Origin: UBA6136 sp041178325
GTDB taxonomy: Bacteria > Pseudomonadota > Gammaproteobacteria > Methylococcales > Methylococcaceae
Reading direction: 5' to 3'
Length of the DNA: 60,375 bases
Assembly (NCBI GenBank): GCA_041178325.1
Contig: JBEGVN010000086.1
Span: 1 to 60,375 of the forward strand
Under the pieces are notes generated by a model. It saw nothing but the letters and a program-made list of their open reading frames with translations. It was not told the DNA's origin and made no database searches. Made by a program: the position numbers and the translations under genes. The stretch's first letter is position 1. Each line of letters opens with the position of its first letter. Positions 40,880 through 50,342 of this stretch are shown piece after piece.

Positions 40880-41191
40880 ATGTCTCAGTACACCAAGGTC
40901 GACCTTACCCTCAAGAGCAACGTTTATTTTGACGGGAAATGCGTCAGTCATACGATCCATCTTGAGGACGGTACCCGCAAGACCATCGGCGTGATTTTTC
41001 CGTCCACCCTACGTTTCACGACAGGTGCCCCCGAAGTCATGGAAATCACCGGCGGTGTTTGTCGGGTTCGTTTGGACGGTGAAACGGATTGGCGTCAGTA
41101 CGGCGCGGGCCAGCGCTTCGAAGTCGCAGCCAACTCGGCATTCGATATTGAAACGATCGAATTTCTGGACTACGTCTGCCACTTTGGTTGA
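40880..41191 (+). CDS. ppnP: Pyrimidine/purine nucleoside phosphorylase PpnP
   Basis: A 103-residue cupin-type phosphorylase (former DUF1255) that splits nucleosides with phosphate. It shows KSNVYFDGKCVSHTIHL, KTIGVIFPSTLRFTTGAPEV, the core MEITGGVCRVRL, and GAGQRFEVAANSAFDIE with DYVCHFG at the end. Length matches the family (about 95-105). It ends directly against the convergent Sel1-repeat gene with no bases between. Confidence 0.93.
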   Translation: MSQYTKVDLTLKSNVYFDGKCVSHTIHLEDGTRKTIGVIFPSTLRFTTGAPEVMEITGGVCRVRLDGETDWRQYGAGQRFEVAANSAFDIETIEFLDYVCHFG

Positions 41192-41956
41192 TTAGCCGTT
41201 GGGCGGGTGCTCCTGCTTGAGACCTTCGATTTTCTTCTTCCGGGTCGCCTTCTTTTCCGAAGGCGTCGGCGTTTCGGGTTTTGCCTTTTGATGGGCAACA
41301 TCCGGAGACTTTCGGTCAAGATCTGAAGGCTTGTCTCTTTTGGCCGTGAGTCGTGCTGCCTTCTCTACCTGTTGGTCGTAGCTCTTTCGCCAGACCTCTA
41401 CACGTTCAAGCGCCGCATTGATCTCAGCACCTGGAATTTCGGAGGCTAGCTTGATGCGGGGTTCCTCTGCTTCCCGATACCCCAATTCACTGGCGATCGT
41501 ATACCAGATATAGGCTTCGGTGCGGCTCAGGGGAACCCCATCGCCGACAAGATACATCTCTGCAAGGGTCATCGCGGAGTGGGCATCGCCCTGATCCCCG
41601 GCTTTCTGGAACCACTCGGCCGCTCGGGTGCGATTCTCTTCAACCCCAAGGCCCACGTAATAAAGGACGCCGAGTTTGGCTTCTGCAATCGGGTTACTTT
41701 CAAGGGCCGCTTTTTCATACCAGGCGCGGGCTTGGCCATAGTCTTGAGGGACCCCAAGACCTCGCATGTAGAGATTGCCGAGATTCACTGCAGCATTACC
41801 GTTACCCCGCAGCGCAGACTCTTTAAATTCCCGATAAGCCGTAGGCCAATCCTCACGGGCCGCAGCATCCAGTCCTTGTGCAAGATCCGCCTGGGTCACG
41901 CTGGGAGCGAGCAATGCCAGAAACAGGAGAGGGGGCATCGATTGCCAGCATTTCAT
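41192..41956 (-). CDS. Sel1-repeat (TPR-like) exported protein
   Basis: A 254-residue protein with a signal peptide (MKCWQSMPPLLFLALLAPSV, cleaved near TQA) and about four Sel1 repeats: NAAVNLGNLYMRGLGVPQDY, AEAKLGVLYYVGLGVEENR, HSAMTLAEMYLVGDGVPLSR and a degenerate one. The last 60 residues are lysine-, proline- and threonine-rich and probably disordered. Sel1 proteins are scaffolds for protein-protein contacts; the partner is unknown. Its start abuts the stop of the oxidoreductase gene, so the two are probably co-transcribed. Confidence 0.85.
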   Translation of the reverse strand: MKCWQSMPPLLFLALLAPSVTQADLAQGLDAAAREDWPTAYREFKESALRGNGNAAVNLGNLYMRGLGVPQDYGQARAWYEKAALESNPIAEAKLGVLYYVGLGVEENRTRAAEWFQKAGDQGDAHSAMTLAEMYLVGDGVPLSRTEAYIWYTIASELGYREAEEPRIKLASEIPGAEINAALERVEVWRKSYDQQVEKAARLTAKRDKPSDLDRKSPDVAHQKAKPETPTPSEKKATRKKKIEGLKQEHPPNG

Positions 41957-42934
41957 TTAGGGTATCTCCAGGATGATCTTTCCAATGTGTTGACTGGAGG
42001 CCATGAGGGCATGCGCGGCCTCTGCGTTGTTTAGCGAGAATTCGGCAGCAAGTGTCGGTCTGATCTGATCCTCAGCGATCAGGGGCCAAAGTGTTCGTCT
42101 GATCTCCTCGGCCAGTGTCGACTTTTCGCGAAGGGTCCGGGAGCGCAAGGTGGATCCCGTGAGAGTCAGGCGCTTGGCGAGGATTGGAAGCAGGTTAATC
42201 TCTGACTTATACCCCCCCTGGACCGCGATAATGACCAGTCGGCCCTCCTCACGCAAAAGTTCAAGGTGGGTTTTCAGGAGGGGTGCCCCCACGAGATCGA
42301 AGATGATGTCCACCCCTTGATCCTCGGTCAGGGCAAGGACACTGGATTTCAGATCCTCCGTTCGGTAGAGGATCGGCAGGGCACCCACGCGAATAAGCGC
42401 CGCACACTTCTCTTCGCTGCCTGCTGTCGCAATGACGCGGGCGCCAAAATGACGTGCGACCGGAATGGTCAACATGCCGATCCCGCTGGTGCCTCCCTGG
42501 ATCAGAAGGGTTTCACCTGCAGCCAGTCGTCCGCGTCGAAAGAGGTTGTCCCAGAGGGTGAAAAGGGCTTCAGGAAGTGCCGCGCCCTCGGCGTAAGTGA
42601 GGGTCACCGGGATTTCAAAGCAGAGCGTTTCAGGGGCGGTGACGTACTCCGCATAACCGCCGCCACTAAGCAGAGCACACACCCGGGTACCAACACACAG
42701 GCGCTCGGTGTGAGGGCCAAGGCTCACGATCTCCCCGGCAATTTCAAGTCCAGGGAGGAGAGAAGCGCCGGGTGGGGGCGGGTAGCGGCCCTGGCGTTGC
42801 AATAGATCTCCGCGATTGACGCCGGCTGCATGGACCTTGATCAGGACTTCACCCGATTGGGGGGTCGGAGTGGGCTCTTCGACGAGAGCCAGATGCGATT
42901 CAGGCCCCGGGTTCAGGATTGCAACAGCCTTCAC
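41957..42934 (-). CDS. NAD(P)H:quinone oxidoreductase of the zinc-independent MDR family
   Basis: A 325-residue medium-chain reductase similar to Qor/PIG3-type quinone reductases. It begins MKAVAILNPGPESHLALVEE (GTG start at 42934, overlapping the nadB stop as GTGA), has AAGVNRGDLLQRQGRYPPPP, the NADPH site LLIQGGTSGIGMLTIPVARH and GARVIATAGSEEKC, and DIIFDLVGAPLL. Zinc-ligand cysteines of alcohol dehydrogenases are absent. PIG3-like quinone or enone reductase is the best guess for activity. Confidence 0.9.
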   Translation of the reverse strand: MKAVAILNPGPESHLALVEEPTPTPQSGEVLIKVHAAGVNRGDLLQRQGRYPPPPGASLLPGLEIAGEIVSLGPHTERLCVGTRVCALLSGGGYAEYVTAPETLCFEIPVTLTYAEGAALPEALFTLWDNLFRRGRLAAGETLLIQGGTSGIGMLTIPVARHFGARVIATAGSEEKCAALIRVGALPILYRTEDLKSSVLALTEDQGVDIIFDLVGAPLLKTHLELLREEGRLVIIAVQGGYKSEINLLPILAKRLTLTGSTLRSRTLREKSTLAEEIRRTLWPLIAEDQIRPTLAAEFSLNNAEAAHALMASSQHIGKIILEIP

Positions 42935-44571
42935 GGGGCGTTTCGGGGGCGAAGAATAGTGTTCTTGGGAGGGGATTCTGTCGCAGCTTCCGGATAATCC
43001 AGGGTGAAGTGCAGTCCGCGACTCTCCTTTCGAAGCTGAGCGGAGCGAATAATCAGTTCGGCCACAATGGCGAGGTTGCGCAACTCCAAAAGATCGTTGG
43101 TCACGCGAAAGTTTCCGTAGTAATCGGCAATTTCCTGCTTCAGAAGCTCCACGCGGTGGAGTGCGCGCTCCAATCGTTTGTCGGTTCGGACGATGCCGAC
43201 ATAATCCCACATGAACCTTCGGATTTCGTCCCAGTTGTGGGCGACGACCACCTCTTCATCAGAATCGGTGACCTTCGATGCGTCCCACTCGGGAAGCTCC
43301 GGAGGAATCGGTCGTTCATCGAGATGGGCAAGAATCCATTCGCCAGCCCGTTTGGCAAACACCAGGCACTCAAGAAGGGAGTTACTGGCCATGCGATTGG
43401 CGCCATGAAGCCCCGTCGAGGCGGCTTCCCCTATGGCCAGAAGGCCTGGGACGTTGGTCAATGCATGGTGGTCGGTCAGAATGCCCCCACAGGTGTAGTG
43501 CGCCGCAGGTACGACCGGGATCGGCTCCTTCGTCATGTCAATGCCCAGTTCAAGGCAGCGAGCATGAATGTTGGGGAAGTGCTCACGGATAAAGTCGGGC
43601 GGTCGATGCGAGATGTCGAGGAAAACGCAATCTTCGCCCAGTCGCTTCATTTCATGGTCGATGGCACGGGCTACGATGTCGCGCGGTGCAAGCTCCCCCC
43701 GGCCATCAAAGCGCTGCATGAAGGGGCTGCCATCACGAAGAAGAAGGCGTCCCCCCTCGCCACGGACCGCTTCTGAGATCAGGAAGGAGCGGGCATGGGG
43801 ATGATAGAGACAGGTTGGATGGAACTGAATGAACTCCATGTTGGCGACATTGGCGCCGGCTCGCCATGCCATGGCAATTCCATCGCCGGTCGCGATATCC
43901 GGGTTGCTGGTATAGAGGTAGACCTTGCTGGCGCCCCCGGAGGCAACCACCACGGTGCGGGACCGGAAAGTCTCAATGCGCTGGCTGCGGCCATTGAGAA
44001 CGTAGGCGCCCACGACACCCATATGGGGTTGCCCGATTTTGGCGCCTGTGATCAGATCCACTGCATTGCAGTACTCAAAAAGGGCGATATTGGGGTGCTG
44101 TCGTGCATGCTGCTCCAGCGAGGTCTCGATGGCGCGCCCCGTGGCATCTGCGGCATGGACGACGCGGCGATGGGTATGCCCGCCTTCCCGGGTCAGGTGC
44201 AGTTGATGCTGGCCTTGATCCGAAGGGACTTCCGTGAAGGGGACGCCGCGGTCTAGTAGCCAGTCGATACAGTCTTTGCCTTGAGAGACGACCAGCCGGA
44301 CGATGTCGGGATCGCAAAGGCCCGCTCCGGCTGCGAGGGTGTCCTCGATGTGGGATTCGATGGAATCGTCCTCATCAAGGACGGCAGAAATGCCGCCTTG
44401 AGCATAGAGTGTATTGGATTCGGCAAGAGCGGTTTTGGACAAAACAGCCACACGGGCATGGTCTGCGACCCGCAATGCGAGACTCAGGCCAGCAGCACCG
44501 CTTCCGATGATCAGGACATCGAAGCAGGTGGCGTGTGATGGATGATCGTTCTGCGTTGAACCCTGGGGCAT
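42931..44571 (-). CDS. nadB: L-aspartate oxidase
   Basis: A 546-residue FAD enzyme that oxidises aspartate to iminoaspartate, the first step of NAD synthesis, with NadA using the product. FAD-binding FDVLIIGSGAAGLSLALRVA is at about residues 17-36; SNTLYAQGGISAVLDEDDS, REGGHTHRRVVHAADATG and PAAHYTCGGILTDHHALTN are catalytic-site signatures; the C-terminus has the flavoprotein helix bundle (LELRNLAIVAELIIRSAQLR). The start is MPQGSTQND at 44571; the longer frame adds a non-family extension. It is divergent from rpoE, as in Escherichia coli. Confidence 0.96.
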   Translation of the reverse strand: MPQGSTQNDHPSHATCFDVLIIGSGAAGLSLALRVADHARVAVLSKTALAESNTLYAQGGISAVLDEDDSIESHIEDTLAAGAGLCDPDIVRLVVSQGKDCIDWLLDRGVPFTEVPSDQGQHQLHLTREGGHTHRRVVHAADATGRAIETSLEQHARQHPNIALFEYCNAVDLITGAKIGQPHMGVVGAYVLNGRSQRIETFRSRTVVVASGGASKVYLYTSNPDIATGDGIAMAWRAGANVANMEFIQFHPTCLYHPHARSFLISEAVRGEGGRLLLRDGSPFMQRFDGRGELAPRDIVARAIDHEMKRLGEDCVFLDISHRPPDFIREHFPNIHARCLELGIDMTKEPIPVVPAAHYTCGGILTDHHALTNVPGLLAIGEAASTGLHGANRMASNSLLECLVFAKRAGEWILAHLDERPIPPELPEWDASKVTDSDEEVVVAHNWDEIRRFMWDYVGIVRTDKRLERALHRVELLKQEIADYYGNFRVTNDLLELRNLAIVAELIIRSAQLRKESRGLHFTLDYPEAATESPPKNTILRPRNAP

Positions 44572-44835
44572 GATGGAATGGATGCTACTGCAAAACCGGT
44601 AGGCAAGGAACGATGAAAAAAAATTTTCAGAGCATGGGATAATTTTCGAACTTTGTGTGTCGTACATGTAGATTCATCGTTTGAGTCTGGCATACTCGGC
44701 TCGCGTGAGGGTTGGGTCATGTCGTTCTGCCGGGTTGTGTGCCGGTGGGGGACTGTCCTGTCGTACTACAACAATTCGGCGTCCGGCTCGTGTGAGCGAG
44801 TGTGTTGGGGCTGGAAATAAGGAAAATAAGCCCCG
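44572..44835. other. nadB-rpoE divergent intergenic region
   Basis: This 264-base gap must hold promoters for both genes. On the plus strand TGGGATAAT (44635-44643) looks like a TGn-extended -10. GAACTT at 44648-44653 resembles a sigma-E -35, but no TCTGA-type -10 follows at 15-17 bases. I see no gene here. Confidence 0.35.
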
Positions 44836-45408
44836 ATGGGTGAAGAGCTCGATGAGGAGTTGGTCAGACGCGTCCAGCGTGGTGACAAGAAGGCGTTCGA
44901 CGCGCTGGTAATCAAATACCAGCACAAGATTGCCCAATTGATTAACCGCTACGTGAAAGACCATCATGAAGCGATGGATGTCGCCCAGGAGACATTCATC
45001 AAGGCCTACCGGGCCTTGCCTGGCTTCAGGGGCGAGAGTGCGTTTTACACGTGGCTCTATCGCATCGCGATCAATACGGCGAAAAATCACCTCTCGATGA
45101 GGAGTCGCCGACCCAGTGACGATGAAATTGATATTGAAGATGCGGAACAATTTGAAGGTGGGACCCGTCTAAGGTCCTATGAAACTCCCGAAAGTCATCT
45201 GCTGACCGATGAGATTGCAGCAGTGATACAGGATGCACTGCAAAACCTCCCGGAGGAATTGCGGTCAGCCATTACATTGCGGGAGTTTGATGGCCTGAGT
45301 TATGACGAGATAGCACAGGTGATGGGTTGCCCCGTAGGCACCGTCCGTTCGCGGATTTTTCGGGCCAGAGAAGCAATTGATAAACGACTTGAACCACTTT
45401 TACGGTAG
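44836..45408 (+). CDS. rpoE: Extracytoplasmic-function sigma factor RpoE (AlgU)
   Basis: A 190-residue sigma factor for envelope stress. Region 2 contains KKAFDALVIKYQHKIAQLI, MDVAQETFIKAYRALPGF and the YTWLYRIAINTAKNHL block; region 4 has LPEELRSAITLREFDGLSY and IAQVMGCPVGTVRSRIFRAR, the helix-turn-helix. It closely follows the Escherichia coli and Pseudomonas pattern and is followed directly by rseA, rseB and degP. Confidence 0.98.
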   Translation: MGEELDEELVRRVQRGDKKAFDALVIKYQHKIAQLINRYVKDHHEAMDVAQETFIKAYRALPGFRGESAFYTWLYRIAINTAKNHLSMRSRRPSDDEIDIEDAEQFEGGTRLRSYETPESHLLTDEIAAVIQDALQNLPEELRSAITLREFDGLSYDEIAQVMGCPVGTVRSRIFRAREAIDKRLEPLLR

Positions 45409-45933
45409 ATGACCATGCACACTGAACAGACTTCTGAAAAGCTCAGCGCACTGATGGATGACGCGCTCGACGCAAAGGACGGGTTGTCCGTTCTCGAGGG
45501 TATCCGGTCCGATCGGGAGCTTCGCGCGAAATTTCATCGTTATCAGGCAGTACGCTCGGTACTACGCTCTGAAGCCGGCGCGCTTCCGGATGCCGATTTC
45601 AGCGCCCGGGTGCGTGCCGCGATCGATCAGGAGCCCGTTGTCCTGTCTCCCCGTGCTGTGCAGCATCAGTTCCGCGAGAGAGTGGCTACCTTTGCCCTGG
45701 CAGCATCAATGGCCGCACTGGCCGTCATGGTCGTTCGCTCGGTGAACCACTACTCCCCCGACAAGGCGAGCGAATTGCTGGCGAGCGTCAACCTTTCTAC
45801 GCCTGCTGTGCATGCATCGATGGAGCCTGATCTTCGCGAATACCTGAACATGCACAACGAATCCGCTTACCTGTCAGGCTCACAGGGGCTGATGCCGTCA
45901 GTGCGGCTGGTCAGTGGTAATCAAGGTCGTTGA
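45409..45933 (+). CDS. rseA: Sigma-E anti-sigma factor RseA
   Basis: A 174-residue inner-membrane protein. The cytoplasmic N-terminal domain (EKLSALMDDALDAKDGLSVL ... LRAKFHRYQAVRSVLRSE) binds RpoE; a single membrane segment FALAASMAALAVMVVRSV is near residues 95-112; the periplasmic part ends EYLNMHNESAYLSGSQGLMP. It starts immediately after the rpoE stop. Cleavage by DegS and RseP (rseP at 17660) releases the sigma factor; DegS is not in the window. Confidence 0.94.
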   Translation: MTMHTEQTSEKLSALMDDALDAKDGLSVLEGIRSDRELRAKFHRYQAVRSVLRSEAGALPDADFSARVRAAIDQEPVVLSPRAVQHQFRERVATFALAASMAALAVMVVRSVNHYSPDKASELLASVNLSTPAVHASMEPDLREYLNMHNESAYLSGSQGLMPSVRLVSGNQGR

Positions 45934-45953
45934 TTCGGAGAATCCACCGCATT

Positions 45954-46922
45954 ATGCGCAAATTGTGTCCGGCAGTTTTTACGTTTCTTTTCGCAATTTT
46001 CTCTGCCGGCGCCTCGGGTGCACAGGAGAGCCAGGGAGGCATAGACTGGCTCAAGTCCATGCATCGTGCAGTAAGCGATCTGAGCTATCAGGCCAATGTG
46101 TCCTACATCAAGGACCAGCAGGTAGACAGCTTTAAGCTTTTCCATGCAAGGATTGATGGGGTTGAGCGGGAGCGTCTGGTTTCCATGAACAGTCCGCTTC
46201 GGGAAGTGGTCAGAACCGGAAGCAATATCAGTCGTTACGCTCAGGAATCCCAGCAGGTTGTTGTGGAAACCCGGCCATCCGAACATTCGTTGCTTGTGGC
46301 CTTGCCTGATGATTTGAGCCTTCTGGAGCGGATCTATCATGTCAATCTGATGGGCCGTGAGTATGTGGCTGGACTCCAAACCCAAGTCGTGGCCCTTGAG
46401 CCGCGGGATGGGTTTCGCTACAGCCGGATCCTCTGGATCGATGTGGCGACGCGCCTTCCGCTCAAGCTTGATGTGATCAACGAGGAAGGCCAGTCAGTAG
46501 AGCAAGTGGTCTTCACCAGTATCAATACCAAGGATCCGGTCCCGGCCAAGGATCTTGAGCCGGTGATGAAGACGCAGCACTCCATCACCCAAATCAGTCA
46601 CCGGGAGTCACTTCCCTTGAAAAACCTGCGGTGGACTCTGGCTCATGTGCCTGAGGGCTTCCAGATCGTGGCTTACAGTACCCTTCGAAAGCCGCCCTCT
46701 ACGGTTCCGGTCGAACAAATCCTCCTCAGTGATGGGTTTTCTGCCGTCTCCGTCTACATCGAGCCCCGTGAGGGTCGACAGCCCACGGGTCCCCGTCGGA
46801 TGGGTGCTGTGAATGTGAATGCCATCGACTTGCATGGTCACCTGGTCACGGTGATGGGTGAAGTCCCTTTAAAGACCGTCGAACTCATTGCCAAGGGGCT
46901 GGGCGAAAAGGCAAAACCCTGA
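45954..46922 (+). CDS. rseB: Periplasmic sigma-E regulator RseB (MucB)
   Basis: A 322-residue periplasmic protein that binds RseA and shields it until lipoprotein or lipopolysaccharide intermediates accumulate. A signal peptide MRKLCPAVFTFLFAIFSAG precedes QESQGGIDWLKSMHRAVSDL, the usual mature start, and the lipoprotein-like fold continues with YHVNLMGREYVAGLQTQVVA and WTLAHVPEGFQIVAY. I prefer ATG 45954; TTG 45930 overlaps the rseA stop and is a possible longer start. Confidence 0.94.
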   Translation: MRKLCPAVFTFLFAIFSAGASGAQESQGGIDWLKSMHRAVSDLSYQANVSYIKDQQVDSFKLFHARIDGVERERLVSMNSPLREVVRTGSNISRYAQESQQVVVETRPSEHSLLVALPDDLSLLERIYHVNLMGREYVAGLQTQVVALEPRDGFRYSRILWIDVATRLPLKLDVINEEGQSVEQVVFTSINTKDPVPAKDLEPVMKTQHSITQISHRESLPLKNLRWTLAHVPEGFQIVAYSTLRKPPSTVPVEQILLSDGFSAVSVYIEPREGRQPTGPRRMGAVNVNAIDLHGHLVTVMGEVPLKTVELIAKGLGEKAKP

Positions 46923-47064
46923 GTTTTCCGCGCATTTTTCGCTTGGGATCTTGTGGCGTGATCCCGTGATTGACCCTGATCTCCCCAAATAAGGCTCGTT
47001 GATGCGAGCCTTTGTCCTGCGAATTCTTTATCATTGTCGACTTGACCGTCGTTTGGAGTCCCCG

Positions 47065-48534
47065 ATGCCCCATGTCCGCCGAGCGTTAGCCCTCGCTTCG
47101 TTCCTGTTGTTCTTTTGTCAGCTGGCCCTTGCGCAATTACCCGATTTCACTGGGCTGGTGGAAAGGAACAATGCGGCAGTGGTCAACATCAGTACGACCC
47201 AAAAGGTTGCTCAACCGCATGGGCAGATGCAGGCTCCAGAAGGCCTCGAGCTTCCCGAAGGCGTTCCCTTTGATGATCTGCTTCGCCGTTACTTCGGGGA
47301 GGGTGGCCCGCAGATGCCGGGTGCCCCCGGGATTCCTGGCATGCCTCAGGGGCCCGGCGGCGGGGAACCCCCGGCAGAATCCATGTCGCTGGGATCGGGT
47401 TTTATTCTCTCAAGTGATGGCTATGTGATCACTAATCACCATGTGGTCAAGGATGCCGAGGAGGTGGTGGTGCGCCTTCAGGATCGCCGTGAATTGGTGG
47501 CCAAGATCATCGGCTCGGACAAACGCAGTGATATTGCACTCCTGAAGCTCGAGGCGAAGGATCTTCCGGTGGTGAAGCTTGGTTCCTCGGAGTCACTCAA
47601 GGTGGGAGAGTGGGTGCTTGCGATCGGTTCACCTTTCGGCTTTGATCATTCCGCTACGGCGGGGATCGTGAGCGCAAAGGGTCGTAGTCTTCCCAGCGAT
47701 AACTATGTCCCCTTTATTCAGACGGATGTTGCCATCAACCCGGGTAATTCCGGTGGTCCCCTGTTCAATCTTCAGGGTGAGGTGATCGGAGTTAACTCTC
47801 AGATTTACAGCCGCACAGGCGGCTTCATGGGCCTTTCGTTTGCGATCCCGATCGATGTGGCGATGGGCGTTGTGGAGCAACTCAAGGCCGGCGGCAAGGT
47901 TTCTCGCGGTTGGCTTGGGGTCCAGATTCAGGATGTTACGCGCGAGCTCGCCGAATCCTTTGGCATGAAGAAGCCTCAGGGTGCTCTGGTTGCACGCGTG
48001 TTGCCCAATAGCCCGGCGCAGGCTGCGGGCCTTCAGCCTGGTGACATCATCGAAGCCTTCAACGACCGTGAGATTCCAATCTCAAGTGCGCTTCCTCCCA
48101 TGGTGGGAGCCACCAAGATCGGTGAAACAGCGACCCTTCGGGTGGTTCGTCAAGGCAAGACCCAGAATATTCAGATCAAAATCGGCATGCTGCCGGATGA
48201 GGATCAGCTGGCCCAAAAGGATCCGAAGGAGGAGGCGCAGGGTGGCCTTCTGCCCCGGATCAATGTGCAGGCGGCCACGCCAACAGATGCTCAGAGGGCT
48301 CAGCTGGAATTGCCAAAAACGGGTGGGGCGCTGGTGACCGGCGTCAAGCCGGGGCCTGCAGCGGATGCCGGAATTCGTCCGGGTGATGTCATTCTGAGTA
48401 TTCAGGACCAGACGATTCGCGATGCCAAACACCTTGAAGAGGTGGTCAAGGCGTTGCCCAAGGACAAGTCAGTGGCGCTGCTGGTTCATCGTCGCGGGGG
48501 CTCACAGTTCCTGGCTCTGAAACTCAAGGATTGA
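47065..48534 (+). CDS. degP: Periplasmic serine protease DegP/MucD
   Basis: A 489-residue HtrA protease-chaperone. A signal peptide (ALASFLLFFCQLALA, cleaved before QLPDFTGLVE) is followed by the protease with catalytic triad YVITNHHVVKDA (H), RSDIALLKLE (D) and NPGNSGGPLFN (S), and then two PDZ domains (GWLGVQIQDVTREL and TGVKPGPAADAGIRPGDVIL). A glycine/proline-rich insertion (GEGGPQMPGAPGIPGMPQGP) lies before the protease core. Position after rseB matches mucD of Pseudomonas. Confidence 0.96.
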   Translation: MPHVRRALALASFLLFFCQLALAQLPDFTGLVERNNAAVVNISTTQKVAQPHGQMQAPEGLELPEGVPFDDLLRRYFGEGGPQMPGAPGIPGMPQGPGGGEPPAESMSLGSGFILSSDGYVITNHHVVKDAEEVVVRLQDRRELVAKIIGSDKRSDIALLKLEAKDLPVVKLGSSESLKVGEWVLAIGSPFGFDHSATAGIVSAKGRSLPSDNYVPFIQTDVAINPGNSGGPLFNLQGEVIGVNSQIYSRTGGFMGLSFAIPIDVAMGVVEQLKAGGKVSRGWLGVQIQDVTRELAESFGMKKPQGALVARVLPNSPAQAAGLQPGDIIEAFNDREIPISSALPPMVGATKIGETATLRVVRQGKTQNIQIKIGMLPDEDQLAQKDPKEEAQGGLLPRINVQAATPTDAQRAQLELPKTGGALVTGVKPGPAADAGIRPGDVILSIQDQTIRDAKHLEEVVKALPKDKSVALLVHRRGGSQFLALKLKD

Positions 48535-48536
48535 TT

Positions 48537-50342
48537 GTGGCTGAACAAGACAACATTCGAAATTTTTCGATCATTGCGCATATCGATCACGGCAAGTCGA
48601 CGCTGGCAGACCGATTCATTCAAACTTGCGGCGGGTTATCAGAGCGGGAAATGTCGGCTCAGGTTCTCGATTCCATGGACATCGAGCGCGAGCGTGGGAT
48701 TACGATCAAGGCCCAGAGCGTAACGCTCTCCTACAAGGCCAAGAACGGCCAGACCTATCAGCTCAACCTGATTGATACACCGGGACACGTCGATTTTTCC
48801 TACGAGGTCTCCCGTTCTCTGGCAGCCTGCGAGGGGGCATTGCTGGTGGTCGATGCAGCGCAGGGCGTTGAGGCGCAAAGCGTAGCGAATTGTTATACCG
48901 CTATCGAACAGGGGCTTGAAGTCATTCCTGTCCTGAACAAGATCGATCTGCCGTCTGCCGAACCCGAGCGCGTTTGCACCGAGATCGAGGAAATTATTGG
49001 TGTTCCTGCCGATGAGGCACTGAAGATCAGTGCCAAGACGGGGCTTGGGGTCGATGACCTTCTCGAGCAGTTGGTCGAGAAGGTGCCGGCGCCCAAGGGA
49101 GATCCCGATGCGCCGCTCCAGGCCCTGATCATTGACTCGTGGTTCGATAATTACCTTGGCGTCGTGTCTTTGGTTCGTGTTGTCAGTGGCTCCATTCACC
49201 GCAAACAGAAAGTGGTGTTGATGTCGACAGGGAAGAGTCACCTGGTTGAAAAGCTCGGGGTTTTTACTCCGAAGTCGCTTAACAAAGAAGTTCTTAAGAC
49301 CGGCGAAGTCGGATTCGTCATTGCCGGTATCAAGGATATTTTTGGGGCGCCGGTCGGCGACACGATTACGGCGACAGATGCCCCCTGCAGCGAGGCATTG
49401 CCAGGATTCCAGAAAGTTCAGCCGCGGGTTTTTGCCGGCCTCTATCCGGTTGAATCCGATGACTATGAGGACCTCCGGGAGGCTTTGAATAAGCTCTCGC
49501 TCAATGATGCAGCACTTCAGTACGAGCCGGAAAGTTCACAGGCCCTGGGGTTTGGCTTCCGTATCGGCTTCCTCGGAATGCTTCACATGGAAATCATTCA
49601 AGAGCGGCTCGAACGGGAATATGACCTTGATCTCATCACGACGGCCCCGACCGTGGTCTATGAGGTGCTGAAGACAGATGATACGACCGTGGCTATCGAC
49701 AATCCCTCGGAATTGCCCTTGCCCAATGAAATCGTTGAGATCCGCGAGCCCATCATTGAAGCCAATATCCTGGTGCCCCAGGACTATCTTGGGAATGTAT
49801 TAAGTCTTTGCATCGAGAAGCGCGGTGTTCAAAAACGCATGCAATTCATGGGAGGGCAGGTCTCGGTCAGCTTTGAGCTGCCTCTGAGTGAAGTGGTTCT
49901 CGATTTCTTTGACCGACTGAAATCGGTCAGTCGAGGTTTTGCTTCCTTTGATTATGAATTTCTGCGCTTCCAGACGGCGCCTCTGGTCAGGCTCGATATC
50001 CTCATCAATGCCGAAAAGGTCGATGCACTGTCTTTGATCGTTCACCGCGATATCAGCCAATCCCGGGGTCGCGACCTCGTTGAGAAGATGAAAGATCTCA
50101 TTCCACGGCAGATGTACGAGGTGGCCATCCAGGCGGCGATAGGCTCCAAAATCATTGCCCGGTCTTCGGTGAAGGCCATGCGAAAAAATGTTCTCGCCAA
50201 GTGTTACGGGGGCGACATCACCCGAAAGAAAAAGCTCCTTGAAAAGCAGAAGGCGGGTAAGAAACGAATGAAGCAGGTCGGTAAAATCGACATTCCGCAG
50301 GAAGCCTTCCTCGCGGTGCTTCGGGTTAGCAAGGATTCCTGA
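48537..50342 (+). CDS. lepA: Elongation factor 4 (LepA)
   Basis: A 601-residue ribosome-associated GTPase that can back-translocate ribosomes or help assembly. The G1 motif is IAHIDHGKSTLADRF, G2 and G3 are RERGITIKAQSV and LIDTPGHVDFSYE, G4 is VLNKIDLP. The LepA-specific C-terminal domain ends AKCYGGDITRKKKLLEKQKA and GKKRMKQVGKIDIPQEAFL. GTG 48537 has AAGGA 6 bases upstream; the TTG just before overlaps the degP stop. It overlaps lepB by one base (TGATG). Confidence 0.98.
   Translation: MAEQDNIRNFSIIAHIDHGKSTLADRFIQTCGGLSEREMSAQVLDSMDIERERGITIKAQSVTLSYKAKNGQTYQLNLIDTPGHVDFSYEVSRSLAACEGALLVVDAAQGVEAQSVANCYTAIEQGLEVIPVLNKIDLPSAEPERVCTEIEEIIGVPADEALKISAKTGLGVDDLLEQLVEKVPAPKGDPDAPLQALIIDSWFDNYLGVVSLVRVVSGSIHRKQKVVLMSTGKSHLVEKLGVFTPKSLNKEVLKTGEVGFVIAGIKDIFGAPVGDTITATDAPCSEALPGFQKVQPRVFAGLYPVESDDYEDLREALNKLSLNDAALQYEPESSQALGFGFRIGFLGMLHMEIIQERLEREYDLDLITTAPTVVYEVLKTDDTTVAIDNPSELPLPNEIVEIREPIIEANILVPQDYLGNVLSLCIEKRGVQKRMQFMGGQVSVSFELPLSEVVLDFFDRLKSVSRGFASFDYEFLRFQTAPLVRLDILINAEKVDALSLIVHRDISQSRGRDLVEKMKDLIPRQMYEVAIQAAIGSKIIARSSVKAMRKNVLAKCYGGDITRKKKLLEKQKAGKKRMKQVGKIDIPQEAFLAVLRVSKDS

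Noticed and set aside
42919..43776. A 285-residue open frame opposite nadB
   Set aside because: It is an antisense shadow of nadB; the nadB frame has all flavoenzyme signatures.
44648..44678. Sigma-E autoregulatory promoter before rpoE
   Set aside because: GAACTT is present, but no TCTGA-like -10 is found at 15-17 bases.
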